Part shown: in pieces, positions 1 to 8,466 of the stretch
Position numbering within the stretch: the first letter of the stretch is position 1
Layout of the letters: each line of letters begins with the position of its first letter
Assembly (NCBI RefSeq): GCF_003415675.1
Contig: NZ_QFZK01000002.1
Span: forward strand, 62,001 to 126,000
DNA from: Rhodoferax lacus
GTDB lineage: Bacteria; Pseudomonadota; Gammaproteobacteria; Burkholderiales; Burkholderiaceae_C
Length of the DNA: 64,000 bases
Direction of reading: 5' to 3'
Position numbers and translations under genes: made by a program
The notes under the pieces: model-generated
What the model was told of the DNA's origin: nothing
Seen by the model: only the letters and a program-made list of their open reading frames with translations
The model's database searches: none

Positions 1-395
1 AGATCGAAGGTTCGGCCGACACGCTCAAGCAGATCCTGGTCAACCTGGTGAAGAACTCCGTCGAGGTGTTGCCAAAGGGTGGCCGCATCGACATCGTCAA
101 CAACGGGCAGGTGCAGCGCAATGGCCGCTTCTACTATGCGCTGTGCGTCAGTGACAACGGCCCCGGCATACCGTCCGAGCACCGCAGCAAGCTGTTTACC
201 CCGGTGCAGAGCAGCAAGGCCGGTCCCAACCGGGGCATTGGCCTGAGCATTGTGCAGGGGCTGGTCAAAAAGCTGGGGGGCACGATTGCCTGCGTCAGCA
301 CCAGCACCAAGGGCACCATGTTTGAAATATGCCTGCCTCTTCCTGCGGCGCAGGCACAGGCGGCCATTGCGCCCTCGGTTCAAGACTTCGTTTGA
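1..395 (+). CDS. Sensor histidine kinase, C-terminal part (5' truncated by window edge)
   Basis: The frame is open from base 3 to a TGA at 393-395, so only the catalytic ATP-binding end of a histidine kinase is visible. An N box (LKQILVNLVKNSVE), a G1 box (SDNGPGIP) and a G2 box (NRGIGLSIV) appear in the order expected of a HATPase_c domain, and the protein ends shortly after the last strand (GTMFEICLP). The sensor and phospho-acceptor parts lie outside the window. The next gene starts 15 nt later and encodes a receiver-containing c-di-GMP protein, so this kinase is probably its phosphodonor (inference from adjacency). Input signal unknown. Confidence 0.9.
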   Translation, partial: IEGSADTLKQILVNLVKNSVEVLPKGGRIDIVNNGQVQRNGRFYYALCVSDNGPGIPSEHRSKLFTPVQSSKAGPNRGIGLSIVQGLVKKLGGTIACVSTSTKGTMFEICLPLPAAQAQAAIAPSVQDFV

Positions 396-410
396 TGGGC
401 CCGCGACACC

Positions 411-2642
411 ATGTTCAACCTTGAAACATCCACACTGCACACCGCACCGCGGGTCCTGTTGGTGGATGATGATTTGCGCATGCTCACCAGCCTGCGCGAT
501 CTTCTCAAGGGACGCGGATACGACCTGGTGTGTGCACAGGGCGGCCGCGCTGCACTGGAGCTTCTGGACCAGGGCTCATTCGAACTGGTGATACTGGACC
601 TGCATATGCCGGAAGTCAGCGGGCATGACGTCATGGACTTCATGAACATCCGCAACCTGGGCATGAATGTCATCGTCACCAGCGGCGCCAGCGAAATCGA
701 CGCGGCCATTGGCGCCATCCGACGTGGAGCCTTTGGCTACCTGCGCAAACCGTATACCCGTGAAGAGCTTCTCAAGACCGTTGGCAATGCGCTGCGGCAA
801 AGTGAGTTGCAGGCGGAAAACAAACGCATCGCCTTGCGCCTGGAGAGCTCCGAGAAGATGTACCGCTCTCTGGTGGACAGCTCGCCCGACATCATCTACA
901 CGCTGGACCAGGAAGGCCGCTTCACCTTCGTCAATGACCGTGTTCAGCAACTCCTGGGCTTCACCCGCGACGAACTGATTGGCAAGCACTATTCGCTGCT
1001 GATTCATGACGCGGATATGGAGCGGGCCAACTATGTCTTCAACACGGGCCGAAAAGAATTCCGGCATTCCCGCAGCGTCGAGCTGCGCATGAACAGGAAG
1101 CGCGCCGAAGGCGATGCGCGTACCTTCAGCATCGAACTGGTCACGATCGATCTGGGAGTGGGTGAAAGCGCCGGTGCACAGGAAGCGGCAGCGCGCGGCC
1201 TGGTAGGAACCTATGGTGTGGCACGTGATATTACCGACCGCAAGCGGGCCGATGAACAGATTACCTACCAGGCCTATCACGACATCCTGACCGACCTGCC
1301 CAACCGTGCCCTGTTCCGCGACCGGCTTGGCTTGGCATTGTTGCAGGCCAAGCGCAACGAGAACTGCCTGGCAGTGATGTTCCTGGACCTGGACCGCTTC
1401 AAGGTGGTCAATGACACCTTTGGCCATGGGGTGGGCGACAGCCTGCTGCAACAGGTGTCGCTCAGGCTCAAGGCCTGCCTGCGCCGCTGCGACACGCTGT
1501 CGCGCATCGGTGGCGATGAATTCACGGCAGTCCTTCCCGAGCTCAATGACCGCCAGGATGCCGTGCTGATAGCCGAAAAGTTCGTCGAATGCCTGCGCCA
1601 GCCGTTTCAGCTTGCCGGGCAGGCGGTGCATGTTTCTGCAAGTATTGGCATTTCCCTCTATCCGCAGGACGGACGGGCACAGGAGGAGCTTGTGCGCCGC
1701 GCCGACATGGCGATGTACCACATGAAGTCCTCAGGCAAGAACGGCTATGCCTTCTTTGACCCGGCCCTGCTCGATACCTCCCTGCAGAAGATCACCCTGG
1801 AGCATGACCTGCATCTGGCACTGGAGCGCGGGGAGCTCGAGATGTTCTACCAGCCCCAGATCGATGTGGCCACCCACCGCATGGTGGGTGCCGAAGCCCT
1901 GATGCGCTGGAACCATCCCCAGCGCGGCTTCCTCGGGGCGGCCGAGTTTTTGCCCTTTGCCGAAGAGAGCGGGTTGATGATTCCCATCAGCGACTGGATG
2001 CTCGAGGCCATCTGTCGTGACCTGCTGGACTGGAACCTGGTGGGGGGTGAGCCCTTGCGGCTGTCACTCAATATTTCCCCGCAGTACCTGGACCGGGGCG
2101 ACTTTTTTGACAAGCTCAAGGATGCGCTGCTGCGCCATCAGATTTCACCGCACCAGATCGAGGTGGAGGTGACGGAAAACATCTGCATCCGCAACCCGCA
2201 AAAGGCCATTGAACAGCTCGACAAACTCTGCCAGCTGGGCGTGAGCGTGGCCATTGACGACTTTGGCACCGGCTACTCTTCCCTGTCGTATCTGCACCGT
2301 TTTCCGATTCACACCATCAAGATCGACCGTTCATTTGTGATGGAAATCCGTGATCCGGGCATGCAGTTCCCCGTGGTGCTGGCCATTGTGGCCATTGCAC
2401 AGGGGCTGGGGCTCAATCTGGTTGCGGAAGGGGTGGAAACGCCGTTGCAGGCGGGCTACCTGGCGGATGCCGGTTGCAGGGTCATGCAAGGGTTTCTGTA
2501 CCACCAGCCCAAGTCGCAGGCCATGCTGTTGCGGCTGCTGCAAGACCAAATGGATGCGGCCACCAAATACCAGGAAGTGCATTCCCGCAGGGCCCGTCAG
2601 CCCAGTTTGTGGGACGTTTCCATGCACGGCGCACTGCGCTGA
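411..2642 (+). CDS. Response regulator with REC-PAS-GGDEF-EAL domains (c-di-GMP turnover)
   Basis: A 743-residue cytoplasmic protein without membrane segments. The receiver domain (about 14-125) has the acidic pocket D19/D20, phospho-acceptor D63 (ILDLHMP), T90 and K113. A PAS domain covers about 149-277 and ends in ARDITDRKRA. The GGDEF domain (about 281-445) has intact GGDEF at 367-371, and the EAL domain (about 460-715) keeps EALMRW, LNISP, EVTEN, DDFGTG, KIDRSF, AEGVET and MQGF, so both cyclase and phosphodiesterase sites look usable. It probably turns the upstream kinase's phosphorylation into a change in c-di-GMP. Which activity dominates cannot be told from sequence. Confidence 0.93.
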   Translation: MFNLETSTLHTAPRVLLVDDDLRMLTSLRDLLKGRGYDLVCAQGGRAALELLDQGSFELVILDLHMPEVSGHDVMDFMNIRNLGMNVIVTSGASEIDAAIGAIRRGAFGYLRKPYTREELLKTVGNALRQSELQAENKRIALRLESSEKMYRSLVDSSPDIIYTLDQEGRFTFVNDRVQQLLGFTRDELIGKHYSLLIHDADMERANYVFNTGRKEFRHSRSVELRMNRKRAEGDARTFSIELVTIDLGVGESAGAQEAAARGLVGTYGVARDITDRKRADEQITYQAYHDILTDLPNRALFRDRLGLALLQAKRNENCLAVMFLDLDRFKVVNDTFGHGVGDSLLQQVSLRLKACLRRCDTLSRIGGDEFTAVLPELNDRQDAVLIAEKFVECLRQPFQLAGQAVHVSASIGISLYPQDGRAQEELVRRADMAMYHMKSSGKNGYAFFDPALLDTSLQKITLEHDLHLALERGELEMFYQPQIDVATHRMVGAEALMRWNHPQRGFLGAAEFLPFAEESGLMIPISDWMLEAICRDLLDWNLVGGEPLRLSLNISPQYLDRGDFFDKLKDALLRHQISPHQIEVEVTENICIRNPQKAIEQLDKLCQLGVSVAIDDFGTGYSSLSYLHRFPIHTIKIDRSFVMEIRDPGMQFPVVLAIVAIAQGLGLNLVAEGVETPLQAGYLADAGCRVMQGFLYHQPKSQAMLLRLLQDQMDAATKYQEVHSRRARQPSLWDVSMHGALR

Positions 2643-2667
2643 GTCGGGCATGCGCTAAGCTGGGTCC

Positions 2668-3897
2668 ATGGCAAATGTTGCAGTTATTGGTGCGGGTTTT
2701 GTAGGCTTGTCTTCGGCCTGGTGGCTGGTGCGCGATGGCCACCAGGTCACGCTCTACGATCCGGCGGGGGCCGCGGGCGGTGCCTCGTTTGGCAATGCCG
2801 GCACCTTTGCCAACTACGCCTGCATTCCGGTCAACAACCCCACGGTGTTTCGGGACCTGCCGCACTATCTGCTGTCGGGCGATAGCCCGCTGCGCCTGCG
2901 CTGGGGCTATCTGCCACAGCTCATGCCCTGGCTGCTCGGGTTTTTGCGCAGCTCCACGACAGCGCGCTACACCCGCTCGGCCACTGCACTGGCCATGCTG
3001 CTGGGGCGGGCGCAACAGGGTTATGCCGAGATGTTGACACTGTCCTCACTGCAGGGCTTTGTGCGCCCGCGTGAGTGCCTGTACCTGTACTCCAGTGTCT
3101 CCACCTTTGAGGCCTCACTGCCCACACTGGAATTGCGTCGCTCACTGGGCGTGAAGACCCGCATCCTGGACCAGGAGGCCGTGCAAGCCCTGGAGCCATC
3201 GCTGCAGCCCCTGTTTGCGCGCGGTGCGCTGTTTGAGGGCTCGTGGCATCTGTCGGACCCATCCGCCTTTTTGCAAGCCCTGCAAAGCTGGCTGGTCGCA
3301 CAGGGTATGCAGGTTCGGGCCACCGCGGCGCAGGCCCTGCAGCCGCAGGCCGAGGGTGTGGTCTTGCAGACGGCCGAAGGCTCAGCCCGCCATGACTACG
3401 TGGCCGTGTGCGCTGGCGCCCACTCCAAGGCATTGGCTGCGCAATGCGGCGACCACGTTCCCCTGGAAGCCGAGCGCGGCTATCACCTGATGTTCCCGGG
3501 GGCCTCGCACCTGGTCTCGCGCCCGGTGGGCTGGGCCGAGCGTGGCTTTTACATGACGCCCATGGCCGAGGGCCTGCGCGTGGCCGGCACGGTAGAGCTG
3601 GCCGGCATGGGCCCGCAGAAGCACCAGGGGCTGCTGGACCTGCTGCGTTTTTCTTCGCAGCGGGCCTTGCCGCAGTTGGGCCAACCCGTGGCTCCCTGGC
3701 TGGGCTTTCGGCCCACGCTGCCCGATGGACTGCCGGTGCTGGGGCGCTCCAGCGCCTCGGCGCGGGTGGTCTATGCCTTTGGGCACCAGCACATCGGTCT
3801 GACCCTGGGTGGCCTGAGCGGCATGGTGGTGGCGGACCAGGTGGCGGGGCGCGCCTGCGACCTGGACCTGAAGCCGTTTTCGGCCACGCGGTTTTAG
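2668..3897 (+). CDS. DadA-like FAD-dependent D-amino-acid dehydrogenase
   Basis: A 409-residue flavoprotein of the DAO/DadA family. The N-terminus carries the dinucleotide-binding motif VIGAGFVGLSSAWWL followed by an acidic strand end (YDP), and the C-terminal part has the family FAD-contact region (FGHQHIGLTLGGLSG). The family oxidises D-amino acids to 2-oxo acids and passes electrons to the respiratory chain; the exact substrate is not readable. The similarity is to the family and not clearly to the alanine-catabolic DadA, and no alanine racemase gene is nearby. The stop overlaps the stop of the convergent CHASE2 gene by 4 nt, so no separate terminator can exist between them. Confidence 0.85.
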   Translation: MANVAVIGAGFVGLSSAWWLVRDGHQVTLYDPAGAAGGASFGNAGTFANYACIPVNNPTVFRDLPHYLLSGDSPLRLRWGYLPQLMPWLLGFLRSSTTARYTRSATALAMLLGRAQQGYAEMLTLSSLQGFVRPRECLYLYSSVSTFEASLPTLELRRSLGVKTRILDQEAVQALEPSLQPLFARGALFEGSWHLSDPSAFLQALQSWLVAQGMQVRATAAQALQPQAEGVVLQTAEGSARHDYVAVCAGAHSKALAAQCGDHVPLEAERGYHLMFPGASHLVSRPVGWAERGFYMTPMAEGLRVAGTVELAGMGPQKHQGLLDLLRFSSQRALPQLGQPVAPWLGFRPTLPDGLPVLGRSSASARVVYAFGHQHIGLTLGGLSGMVVADQVAGRACDLDLKPFSATRF

Positions 3898-5552
3898 CTG
3901 CGCACAGGCGCGCGAGCAGTCCGTATCCATCCCCAGCCACGGAAGGCCAGGCACCAGCAAGCCAGAAAGCCCAGGACGAGTGCTGCCGTGGTGAAGTGCG
4001 GATCTTTGCGGAACAGCCAGTACAACGCCAGGCCCTTGAGCACGGTCCACAGCAGGCGTGCCAGCAGGTCCAAAGCGGATTCACGTGGCACAGCCTCGTC
4101 GCATCCGGTCTTTGCCGCTGCACCATCCCCGCCGAAAGTGCGGTCCACGGCACCCATGCACAAGCCCGCCAGGCAGCCACAGGCCAGGCACACCCAAAGG
4201 GAATGTCCCCAGGTCCAGGCTACAAAAAACAGCAGCACGGCCAGCGCGGCGCACGCGGGGGCAACCCAGGCGCCCGGCTTTTTCGTGTGCTCCTCTTCTT
4301 GCCCGGCCTCCAGCACCGCTTCATGGGAGGACAGGAAGCTGTCGGCCGCTGCGGACAGCACCATGCCCGCCGCACCCAGCACCAGGCCCAGCTTGGCCAG
4401 ATGGGCAGCAGCCGTGACCCACAGCAGCGGAAACCCGAAGGCCAGCAGGAAAAACAGCAGGTAGTAGGCCGATCGCATGGCGAAGTGTTCACGGTTGCCG
4501 GCAATGCCGCTCCATACCCAGGTGAAGATGGCACCCGCCACCAGGCCAATGACCAACTCCAGGATCAGGGCCGCCGATTCGGCCGGTTCATGGGGCGGGG
4601 CCAGCTCTGTGCCAGTCACCCAGGCATGCAGGGTCACCCCAAAGAGGGCGTCGGACTGGCCGCGCAGCCTGAACTGGTCATTGATACCCCACTTGCCGCC
4701 GATCACCACAATGCGGTCCGCCAGCCTGTCCGGTTGTGCCATGGCCTGGCTGAAGCTACTGGCGGCAACAGACACCGGGCGTATCAATTCCTTCTTTGTT
4801 TTCACGCCCGCCTGCAGGGCTGGGGCCTGGCATTTGGCGTGCCAGTCGATGGCGGCATGTTCAGGCGGCGTGTGCTCTTCCAGACTCTCGGCTGCTGCCT
4901 CGGCTGTGACCACGCCCAGGGTGGGCAGAGTTTGCGTCTTGTTGAAATACAGGCCGTCCACATGCAGGTCGGCCGAGGCAAACTGCACGCTGTTGTCAAA
5001 GCGCTGGACCCATGCCTTGTCCAAGGGGCCCGGCTCCGGTGTGGAGTAGCCCTGTGGGCACACCATCACCAGGCGGGTGACTTTGGCCAGTGACTGCAGA
5101 CTTTGCAGCAAATGTTCGCGTGCGGGCCAGTCTTCGATGGACGCAGGGGAGAGGTCCAGGTCGACGGCCACCACGCGCGGAGGGGATTGCGTCATCGCCT
5201 CAAACAACTTGCGCAATGCATCCGGATTCAAGGGAGACTGTTGCTGGAACACACCGCGAAAATCGGCATCGTCAACGCCCACAACGGAAATGCAGTTGGC
5301 CAGCGCCCTGGGGTTGTCGTCTTTACAGGGCGGCGGCACAAAGTCCGGCTCAGACAGGCTGTTGAGCAAGGTGCTTTGCACATTCGTATCGACAAACTCA
5401 CCGATGCTGTTTTGAAACAACTGCAGTGTCCAGGCCACCACGGCGGCCATGACCACCGTGTGAAATATGCGTCCACCCCACATGCCCCAGAAGGGTTCGC
5501 CCACCAGCCAGCGCGCTATGGCCTGGCGCTTTGATTCAGTCCAACGTATCAC
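3894..5552 (-). CDS. CHASE2-domain membrane protein without output domain
   Basis: About 552 residues. An N-terminal membrane segment is followed by a large extracytoplasmic CHASE2-type domain (VVGVDDADFRGVF; RVVAVDLDLSP; RIVVIGGKW), and the C-terminal third holds several hydrophobic segments separated by short charged loops. CHASE2 is an extracytoplasmic sensor usually joined to kinase, cyclase or phosphatase domains; here no output domain follows, so it may signal through a partner. I prefer the GTG at 5552 because AGGGGA (5564-5559) sits 6 nt before it; ATGs at 5570 and 5612 are possible but lack such a site. Divergent from the caspase lipoprotein, with which it shares one short promoter region. 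Confidence 0.75.
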   Translation of the reverse strand: MIRWTESKRQAIARWLVGEPFWGMWGGRIFHTVVMAAVVAWTLQLFQNSIGEFVDTNVQSTLLNSLSEPDFVPPPCKDDNPRALANCISVVGVDDADFRGVFQQQSPLNPDALRKLFEAMTQSPPRVVAVDLDLSPASIEDWPAREHLLQSLQSLAKVTRLVMVCPQGYSTPEPGPLDKAWVQRFDNSVQFASADLHVDGLYFNKTQTLPTLGVVTAEAAAESLEEHTPPEHAAIDWHAKCQAPALQAGVKTKKELIRPVSVAASSFSQAMAQPDRLADRIVVIGGKWGINDQFRLRGQSDALFGVTLHAWVTGTELAPPHEPAESAALILELVIGLVAGAIFTWVWSGIAGNREHFAMRSAYYLLFFLLAFGFPLLWVTAAAHLAKLGLVLGAAGMVLSAAADSFLSSHEAVLEAGQEEEHTKKPGAWVAPACAALAVLLFFVAWTWGHSLWVCLACGCLAGLCMGAVDRTFGGDGAAAKTGCDEAVPRESALDLLARLLWTVLKGLALYWLFRKDPHFTTAALVLGFLACWCLAFRGWGWIRTARAPVRS

Positions 5553-5677
5553 CACCGCTCCCCTTTTCATCCATTTGTTTTTTGCGCATGCCCACGGCTC
5601 CGCGTAAGCCATACTAAAGCACGGCGTGGGTTAATATATTCGCGGTATACAACAATTAATTTTTCAGGGAAACATGA

Positions 5678-7480
5678 ATGGACCACTTTGAGCAGCCCCG
5701 CACTTGGGTACGCCGTGCGGGCAAATACGCCCTGGTATTGACGGGCATTGCGCTGCTATCGGGATGCCTGGCCGCAACGGTTACTTCGATCGGTCACTTC
5801 GTCTCGGACACGATGGCGCCCAATGTGACCTTCTTTGTGCCTGCCAAAAATGCGGAAGCCGGCGCCCTGAAATCGGTGCTGGTGGTCAGTGACAATTTCC
5901 CGGTTTCCCAGCAGGTCGCCATGGAGTTTGAGTCGCAGATGAGCAAGCTGCGCGTCAACGAACGCCCCGCCTACACGATCGCCAAGCTGGGCCCGCATTT
6001 CAACGGCCAGCCGGGTGATGCCCAATTGGCCGAGCTGGCCAAAAGCAATGGCGTCGAGGCCGTGTATGTGCTGACCGGTGGCGGCTCGGACGTCAAGACC
6101 GTCAACACCCAGGAAGACCGCATGGGCTGCTCGGCAGAAACCAAGCTCTTCGAGCCCTGCCCCAAGGGCCGGGAAACACACACCAAGGTGAACTGCACTA
6201 CCACCACCGGATCGGTGGCAGTGCGGCTGCGGGTGTACCGTGCCGTCGATGGCCGCTATGTTTACGCCGACTCCATTGGCGGGGGCAGCAGCCTGGCCCG
6301 TTGTGACGACCAGAACACCGCGCGGCCCGACAACAACCAGTTGGCCTACAGCGCAATGCTCAACGCGTCGACCAATGCCATGCATATGGTGGCACCGAGC
6401 TATGAGCTGCGCCCTTTGGACATCATGAGCGCAGACGCTGCCGTGCCTGCCGCCCAGAAGAAGGACTTTGACGCCGCCTACGAGTTTGCCAAGGTCAAGC
6501 GCACCGACGAGGCCTGCCAACGCTTTGAGGAACTCTATCTGGACACCAAGGTGTCGCCGGCGCTGACTTTCAATGTGGCTTTCTGCAACGAGATGCGCGG
6601 CGACCTGTTGCGCGCTAACCAGGGTTACAAGCGCGCCTCGGAACTGGTCAATGCGCCCGAGTCACAAATTGACCGCCGCCTGGCCGTAACCGAAAAGGCG
6701 CTGCGCGAAAACCCCATGGCCTTTGTGCCCGTGGCGGCGGCGCCCGTTGGCGCCTTGCCAGTCGCGGGCCGTGGGCTGGGCGGTGGCAAACGTGTGGCAC
6801 TGGTGATCGGCAACGGACGCTACCAGCGCAGCGCCCTGACCAACCCCACCGCCGATGCGCGGCTGGTGAGTGACCGCCTCAAACGCATTGGCTTCGATGT
6901 GTTGACCCTGGAGGATGTGCCTGCAGCCCGCTTTGAGGCAGCCACACGGGACTTTGCGGCCCGTGCCAAGGGCGCTGACATCGCCCTGTTCTATTACGCC
7001 GGCCACGCCCTGCAGGCCGATGGTGAAAACTACCTGATGCCGGTGGACAACGCCAAGATGCGCACCATGGAAGACGTGCGTGACGGTGGCGGTGTGCAAT
7101 TGGCCAGCATCATAGCCAGGCTGGATGTGGCTGCACCCTTGGTCAAACTGGTGGTCATTGATGCCTGCCGTGACAACCCCTTGCCCGCCTCCAGCCGCAG
7201 CCTGGCCGGTGGTGGTCTGGCCGCCATACCCCGCGCGCCCCAGGGTGGGCTGATTGCCTTTGCCACCTCACCCGGCCGCACGGCCGAAGACGGCACCGGC
7301 AAGAACAGCGTGTTCAGCAAGAATTTTGCAGCCTTGGTGTCCACGCCCAATCTGGGCATTGAGCAGATGTTCAAGCGCGTGCGCGAAGCCGTGAAGAAGG
7401 AAACCAATGGCCGCCAGGAACCCATGGAAACCAGCAACCTCATTGGGGATGTGATGCTGGTCCAGGCCGCTGCCAAGTAA
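5678..7480 (+). CDS. Caspase-fold (peptidase C14) lipoprotein
   Basis: 600 residues. The N-terminus is a lipoprotein signal (hydrophobic stretch then LLSGC, lipid-anchored C30), so the protein should sit on a membrane on the periplasmic side. Residues about 40-250 form an uncharacterised domain rich in cysteine, 260-340 look helical, and 371-600 form a caspase/metacaspase-like domain with the His-Cys dyad in place: H443 in YYAGHALQ and C497 in VVIDACRDNP. Start at 5678 is set by AGGGA 7 nt upstream. A downstream secreted protein follows after 10 nt and a CHASE2 protein is divergent. Protease activity is expected from the intact dyad but substrate and role are unknown. Confidence 0.88.
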   Translation: MDHFEQPRTWVRRAGKYALVLTGIALLSGCLAATVTSIGHFVSDTMAPNVTFFVPAKNAEAGALKSVLVVSDNFPVSQQVAMEFESQMSKLRVNERPAYTIAKLGPHFNGQPGDAQLAELAKSNGVEAVYVLTGGGSDVKTVNTQEDRMGCSAETKLFEPCPKGRETHTKVNCTTTTGSVAVRLRVYRAVDGRYVYADSIGGGSSLARCDDQNTARPDNNQLAYSAMLNASTNAMHMVAPSYELRPLDIMSADAAVPAAQKKDFDAAYEFAKVKRTDEACQRFEELYLDTKVSPALTFNVAFCNEMRGDLLRANQGYKRASELVNAPESQIDRRLAVTEKALRENPMAFVPVAAAPVGALPVAGRGLGGGKRVALVIGNGRYQRSALTNPTADARLVSDRLKRIGFDVLTLEDVPAARFEAATRDFAARAKGADIALFYYAGHALQADGENYLMPVDNAKMRTMEDVRDGGGVQLASIIARLDVAAPLVKLVVIDACRDNPLPASSRSLAGGGLAAIPRAPQGGLIAFATSPGRTAEDGTGKNSVFSKNFAALVSTPNLGIEQMFKRVREAVKKETNGRQEPMETSNLIGDVMLVQAAAK

Positions 7481-7490
7481 AAGGATTGCC

Positions 7491-8315
7491 ATGTTTTCCC
7501 GCCTGAAGTCTGAGTGCCGCGCGATTCCCGCAGCGGGTGTGTTCGTGTTGCTGTCAACCCTGCAGCTCGCTGCTGCGGCTGCCACGCCCTGCCTGTACCG
7601 CGGTCTGGATGCCGACGCGCGTGTCATCAACCGTTCGGGTGAGATCAGCGCACCGTTTCCAGCATCCCTTTCGTCCAATGACTGCAGCCGCCTGCGTGTG
7701 GCCAACGGTGTTGTGGTGGTGTACGGCGTGGGCGCGGATGGGGCCCAGCTCACCTCCAGGCAGGTGAGCCGGGGCCCGCTGCTGCCCGCATCAGACGGTT
7801 CCAGTCCTGCAACGGCCGATACCGCGGGCATCCTCAAGCAGATCGTGGTCGTACTGGAAGGCGTAAGCCGCACCAAGACCGGATCCTCCCGCAGCGCGGA
7901 GGGGGACTACCTGGCCGCCAGTCTGCCCAGCGGAAGGTTGGCGCAACCGGTGGCAGACCTGAGCCTGCAACTGGGCCCAAGCCCGGATGCGAACCTGGGT
8001 TCCTTTGAAGTGCTGGTGGGAGGCAAGTCGGTGCAACGCCAGAATGGCCCGGCCCAGTGGATCAAGTTTCCCTTGTCTGTGCTCAAACCGGGTGCCAATG
8101 TGCGCTGGAAGCTGGAGTACTCCGGCACCAAATACGAGGGTACTTTTGCGGTGGAGCCTGCCGGCACGATGGAAGCGCTCAAGCAGCGTCTGCAAAATGA
8201 CTCCCAGGGTGACACCGATGAAATTGTCACCCAGCTGCGTGTGGCCTCCGGACTCAGCGCCGAAGGCTATGCCTGGGATGCGCGTGAACTGATTCGCACG
8301 GCTCTGGTGCCCTGA
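7491..8315 (+). CDS. Secreted protein of unknown function, caspase partner
   Basis: 274 residues with a typical Sec signal peptide (hydrophobic 13-27 ending in LQLAAAAA). I do not recognise a domain. Two cysteines near the N-terminus (CLYRG and NDCSR) could form a disulfide; the middle (about 150-225) looks like a beta-sandwich. It starts 10 nt after the caspase-lipoprotein stop with AAAGGA just ahead of the ATG, so the two are almost certainly co-transcribed and may act together in the periplasm. A role as substrate, inhibitor or cofactor of the caspase-like protein is a guess from position only. Confidence 0.7.
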   Translation: MFSRLKSECRAIPAAGVFVLLSTLQLAAAAATPCLYRGLDADARVINRSGEISAPFPASLSSNDCSRLRVANGVVVVYGVGADGAQLTSRQVSRGPLLPASDGSSPATADTAGILKQIVVVLEGVSRTKTGSSRSAEGDYLAASLPSGRLAQPVADLSLQLGPSPDANLGSFEVLVGGKSVQRQNGPAQWIKFPLSVLKPGANVRWKLEYSGTKYEGTFAVEPAGTMEALKQRLQNDSQGDTDEIVTQLRVASGLSAEGYAWDARELIRTALVP

Positions 8316-8361
8316 GGCGCCGCTGCGCACCAAGCCGCAGGCCCGTCTGATCTAGCGCAAA

Positions 8362-8381
8362 GCCCGGCATTTCAGCCGGGC
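8362..8381 (+). terminator. Hairpin after the caspase operon
   Basis: GCCCGGC at 8362-8368 and GCCGGGC at 8375-8381 form a perfect 7-bp stem with a 6-nt loop, 46 nt after the secreted-protein stop. There is no following T run, so it is either a weak terminator or part of the nrdJ leader. Confidence 0.4.
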
Positions 8382-8466
8382 CACAATGCTTTGGCCCTGC
8401 CCGTGGCACACTCGCAGGCCCCGCGCACACGCCCGCGGGCAATGAATACCCTGAAAGATCTGAACC

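Noticed and set aside
2921..4180. Long reverse open frame across the DadA-like gene
   Set aside because: It is very rich in Arg, Pro and Ala and lies antisense to a well-formed flavoprotein; typical of high-GC shadow frames.
5674..5691. Five-codon open frame overlapping the caspase start
   Set aside because: Its ATG is only 3 nt from the AGGGA site, too close for efficient use; the main start at 5678 is well placed.
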